From the NCBI GenBank assembly GCA_963630555.1, contig CAVGND010000015.1, positions 1 to 32,660 on the forward strand: a DNA stretch of 32,660 bases. Direction: 5' to 3'. This document shows positions 15,355 through 23,033 of the stretch, in pieces. Under the pieces are notes generated by a model that saw nothing but the letters and a program-made list of their open reading frames with translations, was not told where the DNA came from and did not search any database. Source of the DNA: CAVALG01 sp963630555 (GTDB lineage: Bacteria; Bacillota; Clostridia; Oscillospirales; Acutalibacteraceae). Both the position numbers and the translations under genes were made by a program. Numbering within the stretch: the stretch's first letter is position 1; the number at the start of each line of letters is the position of its first letter.

Positions 15355-15383
15355 ATTATAGCACAGGGTTTTTTTTAATGCAA
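15355..15383 (-). promoter_or_regulatory. Promoter of the 863-residue surface protein
   Basis: Minus strand TTGCAT (15378-15383) and TATAAT (15355-15360), 17-nt spacing, giving a leader of about 60 nt. A small TAAGTT/AACTTA palindrome lies in the leader. Confidence 0.75.
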
Positions 15384-15486
15384 TAGTTTTTTTCATAAAA
15401 TTACGAATTATTTTTTATGTAACGGCGATGCTTTTGTCGAGATTAAACAAAAAGTAATTTCCGTTTTTGGTTTTTGCAACAAAAGG

Positions 15487-16554
15487 TTATGATTTGCGGC
15501 TATTCGTCAACTTTTTTCTGCGAATAATGACTGCCGAAACGGCAAAAGCGGCAATCACGACGGCGGCAATTATGAAAGCAAGTATTCCGGTCGTACTTCC
15601 TTTTTTTGAGGAAGCGGCATTTTTACCCGTCTTCGCTTTTTCGCTTGCCGAGCCGCTTTCGGTTTTGCCGCCACCGTCTTTACCGCCCTTATCGGAAAGT
15701 TTTTTAATTGTTTCGGTTTTGGTTTTGCCGCATTTTTTGCAGGTTGAAACACCGACACCTTCCGTATCTTCGGTAGGTTTTTCAGTCACCTCGACTTTGC
15801 CGTAGTCATGCGATTTTGAGTCATCGTCCCATTTAACCACGGTCGTCCTTTCCTTTTTGCAGTTTTTGCAATACTCGACAATCTTACCGTCTGTTTTTGA
15901 CTTGCAATCGGGTTCAACCGTTTTTTCCTTATCCTCCGCCCATTCGTGAGAAAGTTTTTTTATTGCGGTTTCTTTAATAACCGCACCGCAGGAAACGCAG
16001 CAAACGGTTTTCTTACCTTCGGCATCACAGGTTGCCTCCGCAGCGATATTTTCTTTTTTATTTTTATGATTGCAGGAAAATTCAATCGGCACCGATAATT
16101 TACCGAAGGCATCCGCGTTTTCATCATAAAGGCTTTCTTCCTTAATTACAAACGTGTCCTTATTACACACCTTACCGTCGGCAAGATCAAACACGGCTAC
16201 GGCGAGGACGCCGTCTTTTTTAATCGGCACCGCGCTTGCGAAATTTGCAATAAACTTACCGCTTTGCGTATTTATGACGCCCAAGCCGAAATTCGTTCCG
16301 ACCGTTTCGGACGAACCGTCCGGGTTAAATTTAAGAACTTCGGGGTCATATGTAAGCGATACTTTGCCGCCGCAGAGTTTATTTTTACCGTTTACGGAAC
16401 TGACTGTCACCGTGACTTTGCTGCCGTCTACCGCAACGGTCTTTTTCCAGTAAACATCGCTGCCGCCGGCATTGGCGGCGGACGCCGTTACCGGAAGAAC
16501 AATTGCAAGGCTGAGAAGCATGGCAATAACTATCGGAAAAATTCTTTTTTTCAT
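15487..16554 (-). CDS. Secreted cohesin-like/CxxC repeat protein with C-terminal membrane anchor
   Basis: 355 residues from the ATG with GGAGG 6 nt upstream; the open frame continues upstream without family-like sequence. Order: signal peptide (1-26), one cohesin-like domain (about 31-155; LTYDPEVLKFNPDG, GLGVINTQSGKFIANFASA, DGVLAVAVFDLADGKVCNK), about three divergent CxxC units (160-290), a Gly/Ser/Lys-rich linker (about 290-318), a membrane helix (GILAFIIAAVVIAAFAVSAV) and a basic tail RRKKL. It is clearly a paralogue of the 863-residue protein just downstream, but with fewer and older repeats. The tail is positive-inside and has no LPxTG-like motif, so it is likely held by the helix itself. 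Separate promoters precede each gene. Function unknown. Confidence 0.83.
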   Translation of the reverse strand: MKKRIFPIVIAMLLSLAIVLPVTASAANAGGSDVYWKKTVAVDGSKVTVTVSSVNGKNKLCGGKVSLTYDPEVLKFNPDGSSETVGTNFGLGVINTQSGKFIANFASAVPIKKDGVLAVAVFDLADGKVCNKDTFVIKEESLYDENADAFGKLSVPIEFSCNHKNKKENIAAEATCDAEGKKTVCCVSCGAVIKETAIKKLSHEWAEDKEKTVEPDCKSKTDGKIVEYCKNCKKERTTVVKWDDDSKSHDYGKVEVTEKPTEDTEGVGVSTCKKCGKTKTETIKKLSDKGGKDGGGKTESGSASEKAKTGKNAASSKKGSTTGILAFIIAAVVIAAFAVSAVIIRRKKLTNSRKS

Positions 16555-16624
16555 TGCTTTCCTCCATTTGTAAAATGTTTGTTCCGTTCGGTGCTCGCCG
16601 CAAATATGCGCACCATGTAAATGT

Positions 16625-16653
16625 ATTATAACACAACTTTTTCGATTAATAAA
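16625..16653 (-). promoter_or_regulatory. Likely promoter of the 355-residue surface protein
   Basis: Minus strand TATAAT at 16625-16630 with a weak -35 TTTATT at 16648-16653 (17-nt spacing). It sits back to back with the plus-strand -10 at 16700-16705. Confidence 0.5.
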
Positions 16654-16727
16654 ATGTTTTTTGCAAAAGAAATACAAAGAAATATTTTTCCATTTGTGAT
16701 ATAATGTTCGCAGAGGAGGGGATGAAT

Positions 16728-16904
16728 ATGAAGAAAGGTGCAGAGGTCGGCAATGAGCATAGGCAAAAGAGCGTTGATGAGGAATATAAAGAAAACCTTC
16801 CGAATGCCGGCAAGGCAGAATTCACAAAGACGGAATTTTTTATACTCGGGGTATGTGCGCTGCTTGTTGCGGCAATGCTGATTTCGTATTATTTTCTGCC
16901 TTGA
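16728..16904 (+). CDS. Small single-pass membrane protein, unknown function
   Basis: 58 residues: a charged N-terminal half (MKKGAEVGNEHRQKSVDEEY, then KENLPNAGKAEFTKTE) and one C-terminal membrane helix (FFILGVCALLVAAMLISYYF) ending LP. I chose the ATG at 16728, 6 nt after the strong ribosome site GAGGAGGGG; an ATG at 16722 would touch that site. A TATAAT box at 16700-16705 lies directly upstream. A strong terminator for this transcript is found about 165 nt downstream, inside the convergent PBP gene. The gene is real by its signals, but I recognise no family. It is transcribed divergently from the cohesin-like protein. Confidence 0.7.
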   Translation: MKKGAEVGNEHRQKSVDEEYKENLPNAGKAEFTKTEFFILGVCALLVAAMLISYYFLP

Positions 16905-17056
16905 AATGGTACAGTTACAGCCGAATGCAAAAAAGTGCAAGCGGAAAGGAAAAATTTTAATGATAATCGCAACACGCAAAGCAAGGCACAGACTGCGGCA
17001 GGCAGCGGTAAGATAAAGCGCAGGAATTGATTTTTCGGTTATCGGCGCCCCGCATT

Positions 17057-18655
17057 TTAATACATTTTTGCCACCTGTTCCGAAATGTTTTTGAATATTT
17101 CGGAACAGGTGGTTTTTTGCATATCGCAATCCTCAGCCATTACGGCAACAATAAATGTTTTGCCGCCCGTCACAAAAAAGCCGCAGAACCAGCCGTTATT
17201 TTTCTCCCTGCCGTCCTGTTTTTGCCCTGTCTGCGCAGTGGCTGTTTTACCTCCCGAAACGACGCTTTCGCTGTATGCACCGCTGCCCGTCCCGCTTCGG
17301 AGAGCGGAAATGAGGAACCCTTTTAAAATATCGGCTGTTTTTTTGCTCATAACGACCGCTGTACGGCTGTCGTTGGGGAGCGACTCAAACCCGTCGGCGC
17401 TCAGTCTGCCCTTGACAAGGTAAGGCGAAGCGGACACGCCGCCGTTAAGCACCGCGCCGTACACCGCCGCCATTGCCGCGGGCGAAGCGGACAAAGTACC
17501 CTGCCCTATCGCGAAATTACAAAGCGCCGGTTGCGAAAGTTCAAATTGTCGACCGTTCGGCAGCACTGCAGGCGGAACGGAAATGCCGGCACAGATATTC
17601 TGCTCGCCGGCAAGGCCGCAATTGCCGGCAATATCTAATATTGCGGCGGCGCCGGTTTGCATTGCCAACCGGTAAAAATAACAGTTGCAGGATTCGGCAA
17701 TTGCCGTTTGCATATTCACCGTACCGTGCCCGTCCTTTTTATGGCAATACAGTTTTACGCCGTCCACAGTCAGGCTGCCGCAGCATTGGAATTCGGTATC
17801 CGGTGATATTCCGCTCTCTATCGCGGCGGCGGCGGTTACTATTTTAAACACCGACCCCACGCTGTAGTTGGCGAGCGCACGGTTAAGAAACGGGGAATCA
17901 GGTGATGAAAGGCTTTTTTCCGGTGAATTCGGATCAAATGACGGCGTGCTTGCCATTGCTTTGATTTCTCCGTTTGTTTCAAGAACAACGGCTGCACCCG
18001 CCGTTATTTTTTTAAGTTCATTTTCCGCCAAACTTTGAATGTCGCCGTTAAGAGTCAAAACAAGGTCGGAAATATCCTCGCGAGGTGTAATCAACTGCGG
18101 CATCACGCCCAGCGCTTCACCCGACGCAGAAGTGCTTATGTTTATACCGGCATATTCCCCTTTATACAGCATGGAATCAAACCCCGCCTCAAGACCCGAA
18201 ACACCGTACCCCTCGCCGTCTATATAGCCGACAAGGTGCGCCGCCCGACAGGATTGGGAATACCGTTTCGGCACTTCAAGTGAAACTGTGCCGGGAACAT
18301 TGCCGCTGTTACGGAGGATCCGAGCCGGCTTTTTGGATTTCAGGCGTTCGAGAACCGCCGCCTTTTCCTCGCCTTTAAGAAGTGCCGACGCCGCCGTCAC
18401 GCCCTTGGCATTCGGAAGAAAAACCGTGACCCACTCGCTTTCGGCGCCTGTCAACGGCTGCATATTCTCATCAAAAATATTTCCTCTTTCGGGGTATAGG
18501 TCAAGTTTAACCGAAGATTGATTTGCGGCAGCGGCAGCCATTTTTCCGTCGGTTGCCGCGATAAACACTCTTACGATACAGACAGCGGCGCCCAACAGCA
18601 GAAAAAAGAATGCCGCGGCTGTGCGCAGGCTGAATTTTTTATAATATTCACACAT
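17057..18655 (-). CDS. Penicillin-binding protein (transpeptidase, FtsI/PBP2-like class)
   Basis: 532 residues. A D,D-transpeptidase that crosslinks peptidoglycan outside the membrane. One N-terminal membrane helix (about 10-33), then a dimerisation/pedestal region beginning LYPERGNIFDENMQPL, then the transpeptidase domain with active-site motif S268-V-F-K271, S322-C-N324 and K470-T-A472. The third motif reads KTA in GGKTATAQTG where KTG is usual; some clostridial PBPs share this form, from memory. It is short for FtsI/SpoVD and lacks PASTA domains. It is the last gene of the thyX-mltG cluster, next to mltG, another wall enzyme. Its ribosome site GGGGG lies in the 3' arm of a hairpin at 18664-18699. 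Its last codons encode the stem of a plus-strand terminator. Confidence 0.93.
   Translation of the reverse strand: MCEYYKKFSLRTAAAFFFLLLGAAVCIVRVFIAATDGKMAAAAANQSSVKLDLYPERGNIFDENMQPLTGAESEWVTVFLPNAKGVTAASALLKGEEKAAVLERLKSKKPARILRNSGNVPGTVSLEVPKRYSQSCRAAHLVGYIDGEGYGVSGLEAGFDSMLYKGEYAGINISTSASGEALGVMPQLITPREDISDLVLTLNGDIQSLAENELKKITAGAAVVLETNGEIKAMASTPSFDPNSPEKSLSSPDSPFLNRALANYSVGSVFKIVTAAAAIESGISPDTEFQCCGSLTVDGVKLYCHKKDGHGTVNMQTAIAESCNCYFYRLAMQTGAAAILDIAGNCGLAGEQNICAGISVPPAVLPNGRQFELSQPALCNFAIGQGTLSASPAAMAAVYGAVLNGGVSASPYLVKGRLSADGFESLPNDSRTAVVMSKKTADILKGFLISALRSGTGSGAYSESVVSGGKTATAQTGQKQDGREKNNGWFCGFFVTGGKTFIVAVMAEDCDMQKTTCSEIFKNISEQVAKMY
17071..17118 (+). terminator. Plus-strand terminator inside the 3' end of the PBP gene
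   Basis: CCACCTGTTCCGAAAT (17071-17086) pairs perfectly with ATTTCGGAACAGGTGG (17097-17112), loop 10 nt, then six T on the plus strand. On the minus strand no T-run follows. It therefore serves the small membrane-protein transcript, while the same bases encode the C-terminus of the PBP. Confidence 0.88.
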
Positions 18656-18663
18656 AGGGCAAA

Positions 18664-18699
18664 GCCCCCTTTCAGGAAAAGTTTAACCTGAAAGAGGGC
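18664..18699 (-). promoter_or_regulatory. Hairpin covering the PBP ribosome site
   Basis: On the minus strand GCCCTCTTTCAGG pairs with CCTGAAAGGGGGC (13 bp with one G-T), loop 10 nt. The GGGGG in the 3' arm is the only ribosome-site candidate, 9 nt before the ATG at 18655. It lies in the 97-nt gap after the U32 gene and could also act as a weak attenuator, though only three T follow. Confidence 0.6.
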
Positions 18700-18752
18700 G
18701 GTTTAATCAAAAATGTTGAATTCGGAATGGGGGGATTGCGCCGTTGTTGCAA

Positions 18753-19973
18753 TCAACCGTTTTTCATTCTGAGCAGTGATCCCGCAGGCACGGAATGTTC
18801 GAACGGAATTTTTATTTTCATCATCGGGTGAGGAGCGGACTGAATTTCGTTACCGTCCCCGTCAAGCAACGGGTCGGCTTTTATCAAAAACGGAGCCGAA
18901 TGAGGCGAAAGGCAATCAAGCAACTGCCCTTTAAAAAATTTGTTTTTGAGGGTTGCGGTTATTATGCCGTCCTCCCAACCGTCAACTACCGCGGCAACCG
19001 AATAATCGCGGTTATACCCTGCCGACTTGTAATTCTGCGAATTTTCGGGTCTGCCGAAATAGAAGCCCGTAGAGTAATTACGGTGACTTATTTTGTCAAG
19101 TTCCTCCGTCACCCACATAGGCGGCGGAGCAGACGGGTCTTTTAAATACGCGTCGACAGCGCCGCGGTAGGCATTTGTGGCAACGGCTACATAATAATGC
19201 GATTTTGCGCGTCCCTCAATTTTAAAGCTGTAAACTCCGGCTTCAGCCAAATCTTTTATGTGTTCAGCCATACACAGATCGTCCGCATTCATTATATATG
19301 TTCCCTTATCGGTTTCGGTAATATCAAAATGCTGACCCTTCCGATTTTCTTCCACCAGCGAATAACTCCACCGGCAGCACTGCGCGCAGTCGCCGCGGTT
19401 AGCGTCCCGCCCCGTCATATAAGATGAAAGCAGGCAGCGAGCCGAAAAAGACACGCACATTGCACCGTGAACAAAGGCTTCAATTGCAAGTTTTTCCGAA
19501 GTTTTCGCCCTTATTTCCGCTATTTCTTCCAATGAAAGTTCCCTCGCGACAACAATCCTGTCCGCACCCATATTATAAAATGCACGGGCGGTTTCATAGT
19601 TTGTTATGCCCGACTGAACCGAAATGTGCAATTCCTGTTTCGGGGCATATTTTTTAGCCAATTGCATAGTGCCGATGTCCGAAACTATCACACCGTCGGC
19701 ACCTGCGTCGGCAATCTGTTCCAGAAAAGCGGGGCATCTTGCCATTTCTTCATTATGCGGTATAGTATTGCAGGCAACGAACACCTTTGCACCGTTTTTG
19801 TGTGCATATTCAATACCGCTGCGCATATCCTGTTCTCCGAAATTGGTTGCGGCAGTGCGCATACCAAACTCCTCGCCGGCTATATATACGGCGTCCGCAC
19901 CGTAATCTACGGCGGCTTTAAGGCGCGTCAGATCGCCGGCGGGCGACAGCAATTCAATTGATCCGTTATTCAT
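18753..19973 (-). CDS. Peptidase U32 family protein (TrhP/RlhA-like RNA hydroxylation)
   Basis: 406 residues. The family was named as collagenase-type peptidases, but characterised members (TrhP, RlhA) hydroxylate tRNA or rRNA using prephenate-derived chemistry and an Fe-S cluster. Visible: N-terminal ELLSPAGDLTRLKAAVDYGADAVY; the signature EAFVHGAMC (165-173); and a cysteine set C173, C180, C196 and C199/C200 in ANRGDCAQCCRW that fits cluster ligands. Then comes IMNADDLCM and a C-terminal beta-domain. Length fits the TrhP group, which makes 5-hydroxyuridine at tRNA position 34 in Bacillus. It starts 1 nt after the mltG stop, so translation is coupled. Exact substrate is inferred. Confidence 0.9.
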   Translation of the reverse strand: MNNGSIELLSPAGDLTRLKAAVDYGADAVYIAGEEFGMRTAATNFGEQDMRSGIEYAHKNGAKVFVACNTIPHNEEMARCPAFLEQIADAGADGVIVSDIGTMQLAKKYAPKQELHISVQSGITNYETARAFYNMGADRIVVARELSLEEIAEIRAKTSEKLAIEAFVHGAMCVSFSARCLLSSYMTGRDANRGDCAQCCRWSYSLVEENRKGQHFDITETDKGTYIMNADDLCMAEHIKDLAEAGVYSFKIEGRAKSHYYVAVATNAYRGAVDAYLKDPSAPPPMWVTEELDKISHRNYSTGFYFGRPENSQNYKSAGYNRDYSVAAVVDGWEDGIITATLKNKFFKGQLLDCLSPHSAPFLIKADPLLDGDGNEIQSAPHPMMKIKIPFEHSVPAGSLLRMKNG

Positions 19974-19974
19974 T

Positions 19975-21171
19975 TCAGCCTATCCATTTCCCTTGTCGTT
20001 TAAGTTTGGCAATAGTGGAGTTGTGTCCTGCCAGCGTATCGTTATAATAGAAATTAAAATCACTGTCGGTCACGAAATAGCAAGCGGTGAAGTCCTCCGT
20101 CGGGTTGATTGCCGCAATTACCGACTGCTCACTCGGGGAGCAGAGGGGGCCCGGCGGCAAGCCTTCGGTCTTATGGGTATTATAACGGTCGTCGTGACCG
20201 TAATTCGCTGTCGGGTCGGAACCTAAAAACTTAGGTTCGTCCCAACTAAGGCGGTTATAAAATACGGCTGCGACATTCTTTTTATCGGTATCCGACGCGG
20301 CGCCCGATTCAAGTTCGACAATTGAAGCCATCGTCATTATTTGATTAAATGAATATCCCGTTTTATCTGCCGCCGATTTATACTTTTTGTAAATGCGGTT
20401 GTTAAACTCGTCCAGCATTTTTTCTATTGCAAGGCGTGCGCCTTCCTCATTACCGAGATTGTAAAAATAGTATGTGTCGGGGAAGAGGTAACCTTCAACC
20501 GGATAATATACCGTTTCGGCGGTTGATTTATCAATAAAATCATACTCGAATTCGTTATATTTGGCAACATTTTTGAATTCATCCTGCGAGCAGACGCCGT
20601 TTTGTTCCATAAGCACGGCTATCGCATCAACACTCATTCCCTCTTTAATGCAAATCTGCACGGCATCGGTTTGGGTGCCCTTGCCTTTAAGGGTTTCGGC
20701 AATACTTTCATACCCTTTGTCACCGTCCACAATATAAAGCCCGTAGTTGTATTTTCCGTCATTGTCCGAAAATTTTGAGTAGAGCCGGTAAAGCATGGGG
20801 AATTTAATCGCACCCGCTTTTTCAAGTTCGCCCGCTATCTGCTCGGTGCTCATCCCTTTTTCTATAACAACCTCGCAATTTGCCGTGTTGCCGATACCGA
20901 TATAATCCGCAGCGCAAAAAAGCACTACGGCGGCTATGCCAACCGATATTATAAGCACACAAAAAATCCAGAGAGCATTTTTTGCGATTTTTTTCTTTTT
21001 ACCGTATTTATTTTTTTTTGAGGCTTTTTTGGTTTTTTTGCGTGAATCGGTGTGTTTTGCGGAGAATTTATTCAAATCCAACTCACCTTCCCTGTTTTCC
21101 AAATCCAAATCTAAATCCAAATCGAAATCTTCGGCAAAATCATTGCCGATACCGTTGAAATTATTTTCCAT
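19975..21171 (-). CDS. mltG: Endolytic transglycosylase MltG
   Basis: Cuts nascent glycan strands at the membrane and sets their length. 398 residues from the ATG with GGAG 6 nt upstream; the frame is open further upstream but that overlaps the previous gene. Cytoplasmic N-terminus of about 65 residues, acidic (DLDLDLDLE) then strongly basic (RKKTKKASKKNKYGKKKK). One membrane helix (NALWIFCVLIISVGIAAVVL) is followed by a LysM-like part (CEVVIEKGMSTEQIAGELEK) and the YceG domain. The catalytic Glu is in MASIVELESG (near residue 285) and the closing signature is GLPPGPLCSPSEQSVIAAINP. The gene follows 5-formyl-THF cyclo-ligase with an 11-nt overlap and is followed by the U32 gene, a common clostridial order. 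The Asp-Leu run is coded by near-perfect 6-nt repeats. Confidence 0.95.
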   Translation of the reverse strand: MENNFNGIGNDFAEDFDLDLDLDLENREGELDLNKFSAKHTDSRKKTKKASKKNKYGKKKKIAKNALWIFCVLIISVGIAAVVLFCAADYIGIGNTANCEVVIEKGMSTEQIAGELEKAGAIKFPMLYRLYSKFSDNDGKYNYGLYIVDGDKGYESIAETLKGKGTQTDAVQICIKEGMSVDAIAVLMEQNGVCSQDEFKNVAKYNEFEYDFIDKSTAETVYYPVEGYLFPDTYYFYNLGNEEGARLAIEKMLDEFNNRIYKKYKSAADKTGYSFNQIMTMASIVELESGAASDTDKKNVAAVFYNRLSWDEPKFLGSDPTANYGHDDRYNTHKTEGLPPGPLCSPSEQSVIAAINPTEDFTACYFVTDSDFNFYYNDTLAGHNSTIAKLKRQGKWIG

Positions 21172-21811
21172 AAAAATCTCCGTTCGGCGACATACTGACG
21201 GCGCGCCTTTTTTCATAAAATCTTTTATTTGAAGTAACGGTTCTTATCCATTTTTCGGTCACGATCACATCCGAACGACGGTCATATCTGCCGTGTTTTA
21301 AACTGCCGCAGACATCGGACGAATAGCAAAGGACGGCGGAACTGCCCGAAAAGTCGGACATATACCGGTCATAGTACCCCATACCGTAACCGAGGCGATA
21401 TCCGCTGTAATCGGTCATAAATGCGGGGACAAGCATAAGACAATTTTCACCTGTCGGTGCTTTGGGAAGTTCAACTTTCGGTTCGAGCAGCGAAAAACTG
21501 CCCTTTTCAAGATCGTCGAACGAATCTATATAATAGAACTCCATGTTTTTAGTTCCAGGAATACAGCGCGGGACGGCGACTTTTTTACCGTCTGCCCATG
21601 CGTTTTTGATGATGGCTTCGGTATTGACTTCAATTGAGGTTGAAACATAGGACATAACCGTATCGCACGATCGATATTGATACAACTTGCGGACATTATG
21701 GGTTATTCCCTTGTCAAGCGACCTTTTAATTTCGGGGTCGATACTTTTTCTTTGCATCCGTTTATCGGCTCTGAGTTCGGATTTATAAACTCTTAAATCT
21801 ACCGATTGCAT
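21161..21811 (-). CDS. 5-formyltetrahydrofolate cyclo-ligase
   Basis: 216 residues. Converts 5-formyl-THF plus ATP to 5,10-methenyl-THF, returning stored folate to the active pool. The start is the ATG at 21811 with AAGGGG 6 nt upstream, overlapping the DJ-1 gene by 13 nt; the longer open frame has no support. The N-terminal substrate region reads LRADKRMQRKSIDPEIKRSL, and the ATP/Mg loop is YRLGYGMGYYDRYMS, family form GYGxGYYDR. It then reads DVIVTEKWIRT near the C-terminus. About 25 residues follow that block, slightly longer than usual. Its neighbours thyX and tmk give a folate/thymidylate context. Confidence 0.95.
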   Translation of the reverse strand: MQSVDLRVYKSELRADKRMQRKSIDPEIKRSLDKGITHNVRKLYQYRSCDTVMSYVSTSIEVNTEAIIKNAWADGKKVAVPRCIPGTKNMEFYYIDSFDDLEKGSFSLLEPKVELPKAPTGENCLMLVPAFMTDYSGYRLGYGMGYYDRYMSDFSGSSAVLCYSSDVCGSLKHGRYDRRSDVIVTEKWIRTVTSNKRFYEKRRAVSMSPNGDFYGK

Positions 21812-22344
21812 AAAATACCCCTTGCAATATTTTCGCTTACATCTTTTCCGCAAAGATATTCGGTTATTGCAAGCGCAAATTTAAGGGCGGCGGACGCTCC
21901 GCAGGCGGTTATAACATTACCGTCGTTGCATACCGCCTCATTCCCTACGGCAGCACCGTCAAGATATTTTTCAAAACCGTCATAACAAACGGCGCGTTTA
22001 CCTTTAAGCAATCCCGCTTTGCCGAGAACCGACGGCGCGGCACATATTGCAGCCAAAAGCAGACCTTTATCCGCACAATAATGAATTGCCTCTTTAACAA
22101 AGTCCGATTTTTGGAGATTAAGGGTTCCCGGCATACCGCCCGGAAGTATCACGCCCTCAAGTTCGCCGCCGAGCGCGGCTTCGCCCACCGTTACATCTGC
22201 GGTTACGGGTATCCCGTGCGAGCCCGTCACGGTCTTGCCGCCGACACCTACGGTCACAACCTCTTTGCCGGCACGACGCAGTATATCAACAGGGGTCAAC
22301 GCCTCGACCTCCTCAAATCCTTCGGCTAAAAAAACATAAATCAA
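21799..22344 (-). CDS. DJ-1/PfpI family protein (YajL-like)
   Basis: 181 residues. Family members act as glyoxalases or deglycases or as oxidative-stress chaperones; which applies here is open. Features: YVFLAEGFEEVEALTPVDIL with Glu14; the nucleophile elbow LLLAAICAAPSVLGKAG with Cys101; and the C-terminal VITACGASAALKFALAI. It starts at TTG (22342-22344) with GAGGAG 8 nt upstream, and no ATG in frame offers a better choice. It is 13 nt downstream of tmk. Complete. Confidence 0.92.
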   Translation of the reverse strand: MIYVFLAEGFEEVEALTPVDILRRAGKEVVTVGVGGKTVTGSHGIPVTADVTVGEAALGGELEGVILPGGMPGTLNLQKSDFVKEAIHYCADKGLLLAAICAAPSVLGKAGLLKGKRAVCYDGFEKYLDGAAVGNEAVCNDGNVITACGASAALKFALAITEYLCGKDVSENIARGILCNR

Positions 22345-22357
22345 ATGTCATTCTCCT

Positions 22358-23020
22358 CTATAAAATACTTTTTACAATATTCATAATATCATCGGAAATA
22401 TCATTTATCGGGCGCGGCTCGCCGCCTTCCGCACAGGCAACTTTAACCCAGCCGCATTTTTCGGCGGCGTAAAGCGCGGTTTTGCGGCAGGCAAGTTCAT
22501 ATTCGCGGTCACTTTCGTGAATATCCTTTTTGCTTTGGTCGCCGCCGTAACGGTTATTAAGCATTTTATCGGTAACCTCGGCAGGCATATCAAGAAAAAT
22601 AACCGCATCAGGTTTCGGGACACCCATTTTGGTATATTCGGTATCGCCGAGCCACTCAATATATTTATCCCACTCTTTTTGCGGCAATTTGGAACATTGG
22701 TGAACTATATTCGAGGTAGTATATCTGCCCGAAAGTACAACTCCGCCGCCGTTATAAAATTCGCCCCAGACGCGTCTGAAACTTGCGTACCTGTCAACCG
22801 CGTAAAAGAGTCCTGCGGCATAGGCGTTTACCGATTCGGGATCGCTGCCGAATTCGCCCGAAAGGTACATTTTCACAAGTGCGCTCGATTCGCTGTCATA
22901 ATCCGGAAACGACACGGTTTTGCAATTGATGCCGGCGGAAAGCAGGCGTTTACCGAGCAGTTCAAGTTGGGTTGATTTGCCGCAGCCGTCAAGTCCCTCA
23001 ATAACAATCAGTTTACCCAT
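22358..23020 (-). CDS. tmk: Thymidylate kinase (dTMP kinase)
   Basis: Phosphorylates dTMP to dTDP. 220 residues from the ATG with GGGGG 7 nt upstream; the frame is open 10 codons further, into thyX. The P-loop is GLDGCGKST (9-17), followed by KTVSFPDYDSESSALVKMYL and the DR-type motif YAVDRYASF. The lid region contains NNRYGGDQSKKDIHE. It belongs to the divergent clostridial thymidylate kinase form, with Y-D-S after FP. Directly downstream of thyX (13 nt), so dTMP synthesis and phosphorylation are coupled in one transcript. Confidence 0.93.
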   Translation of the reverse strand: MGKLIVIEGLDGCGKSTQLELLGKRLLSAGINCKTVSFPDYDSESSALVKMYLSGEFGSDPESVNAYAAGLFYAVDRYASFRRVWGEFYNGGGVVLSGRYTTSNIVHQCSKLPQKEWDKYIEWLGDTEYTKMGVPKPDAVIFLDMPAEVTDKMLNNRYGGDQSKKDIHESDREYELACRKTALYAAEKCGWVKVACAEGGEPRPINDISDDIMNIVKSIL

Positions 23021-23033
23021 TACAGTTCCCCCG

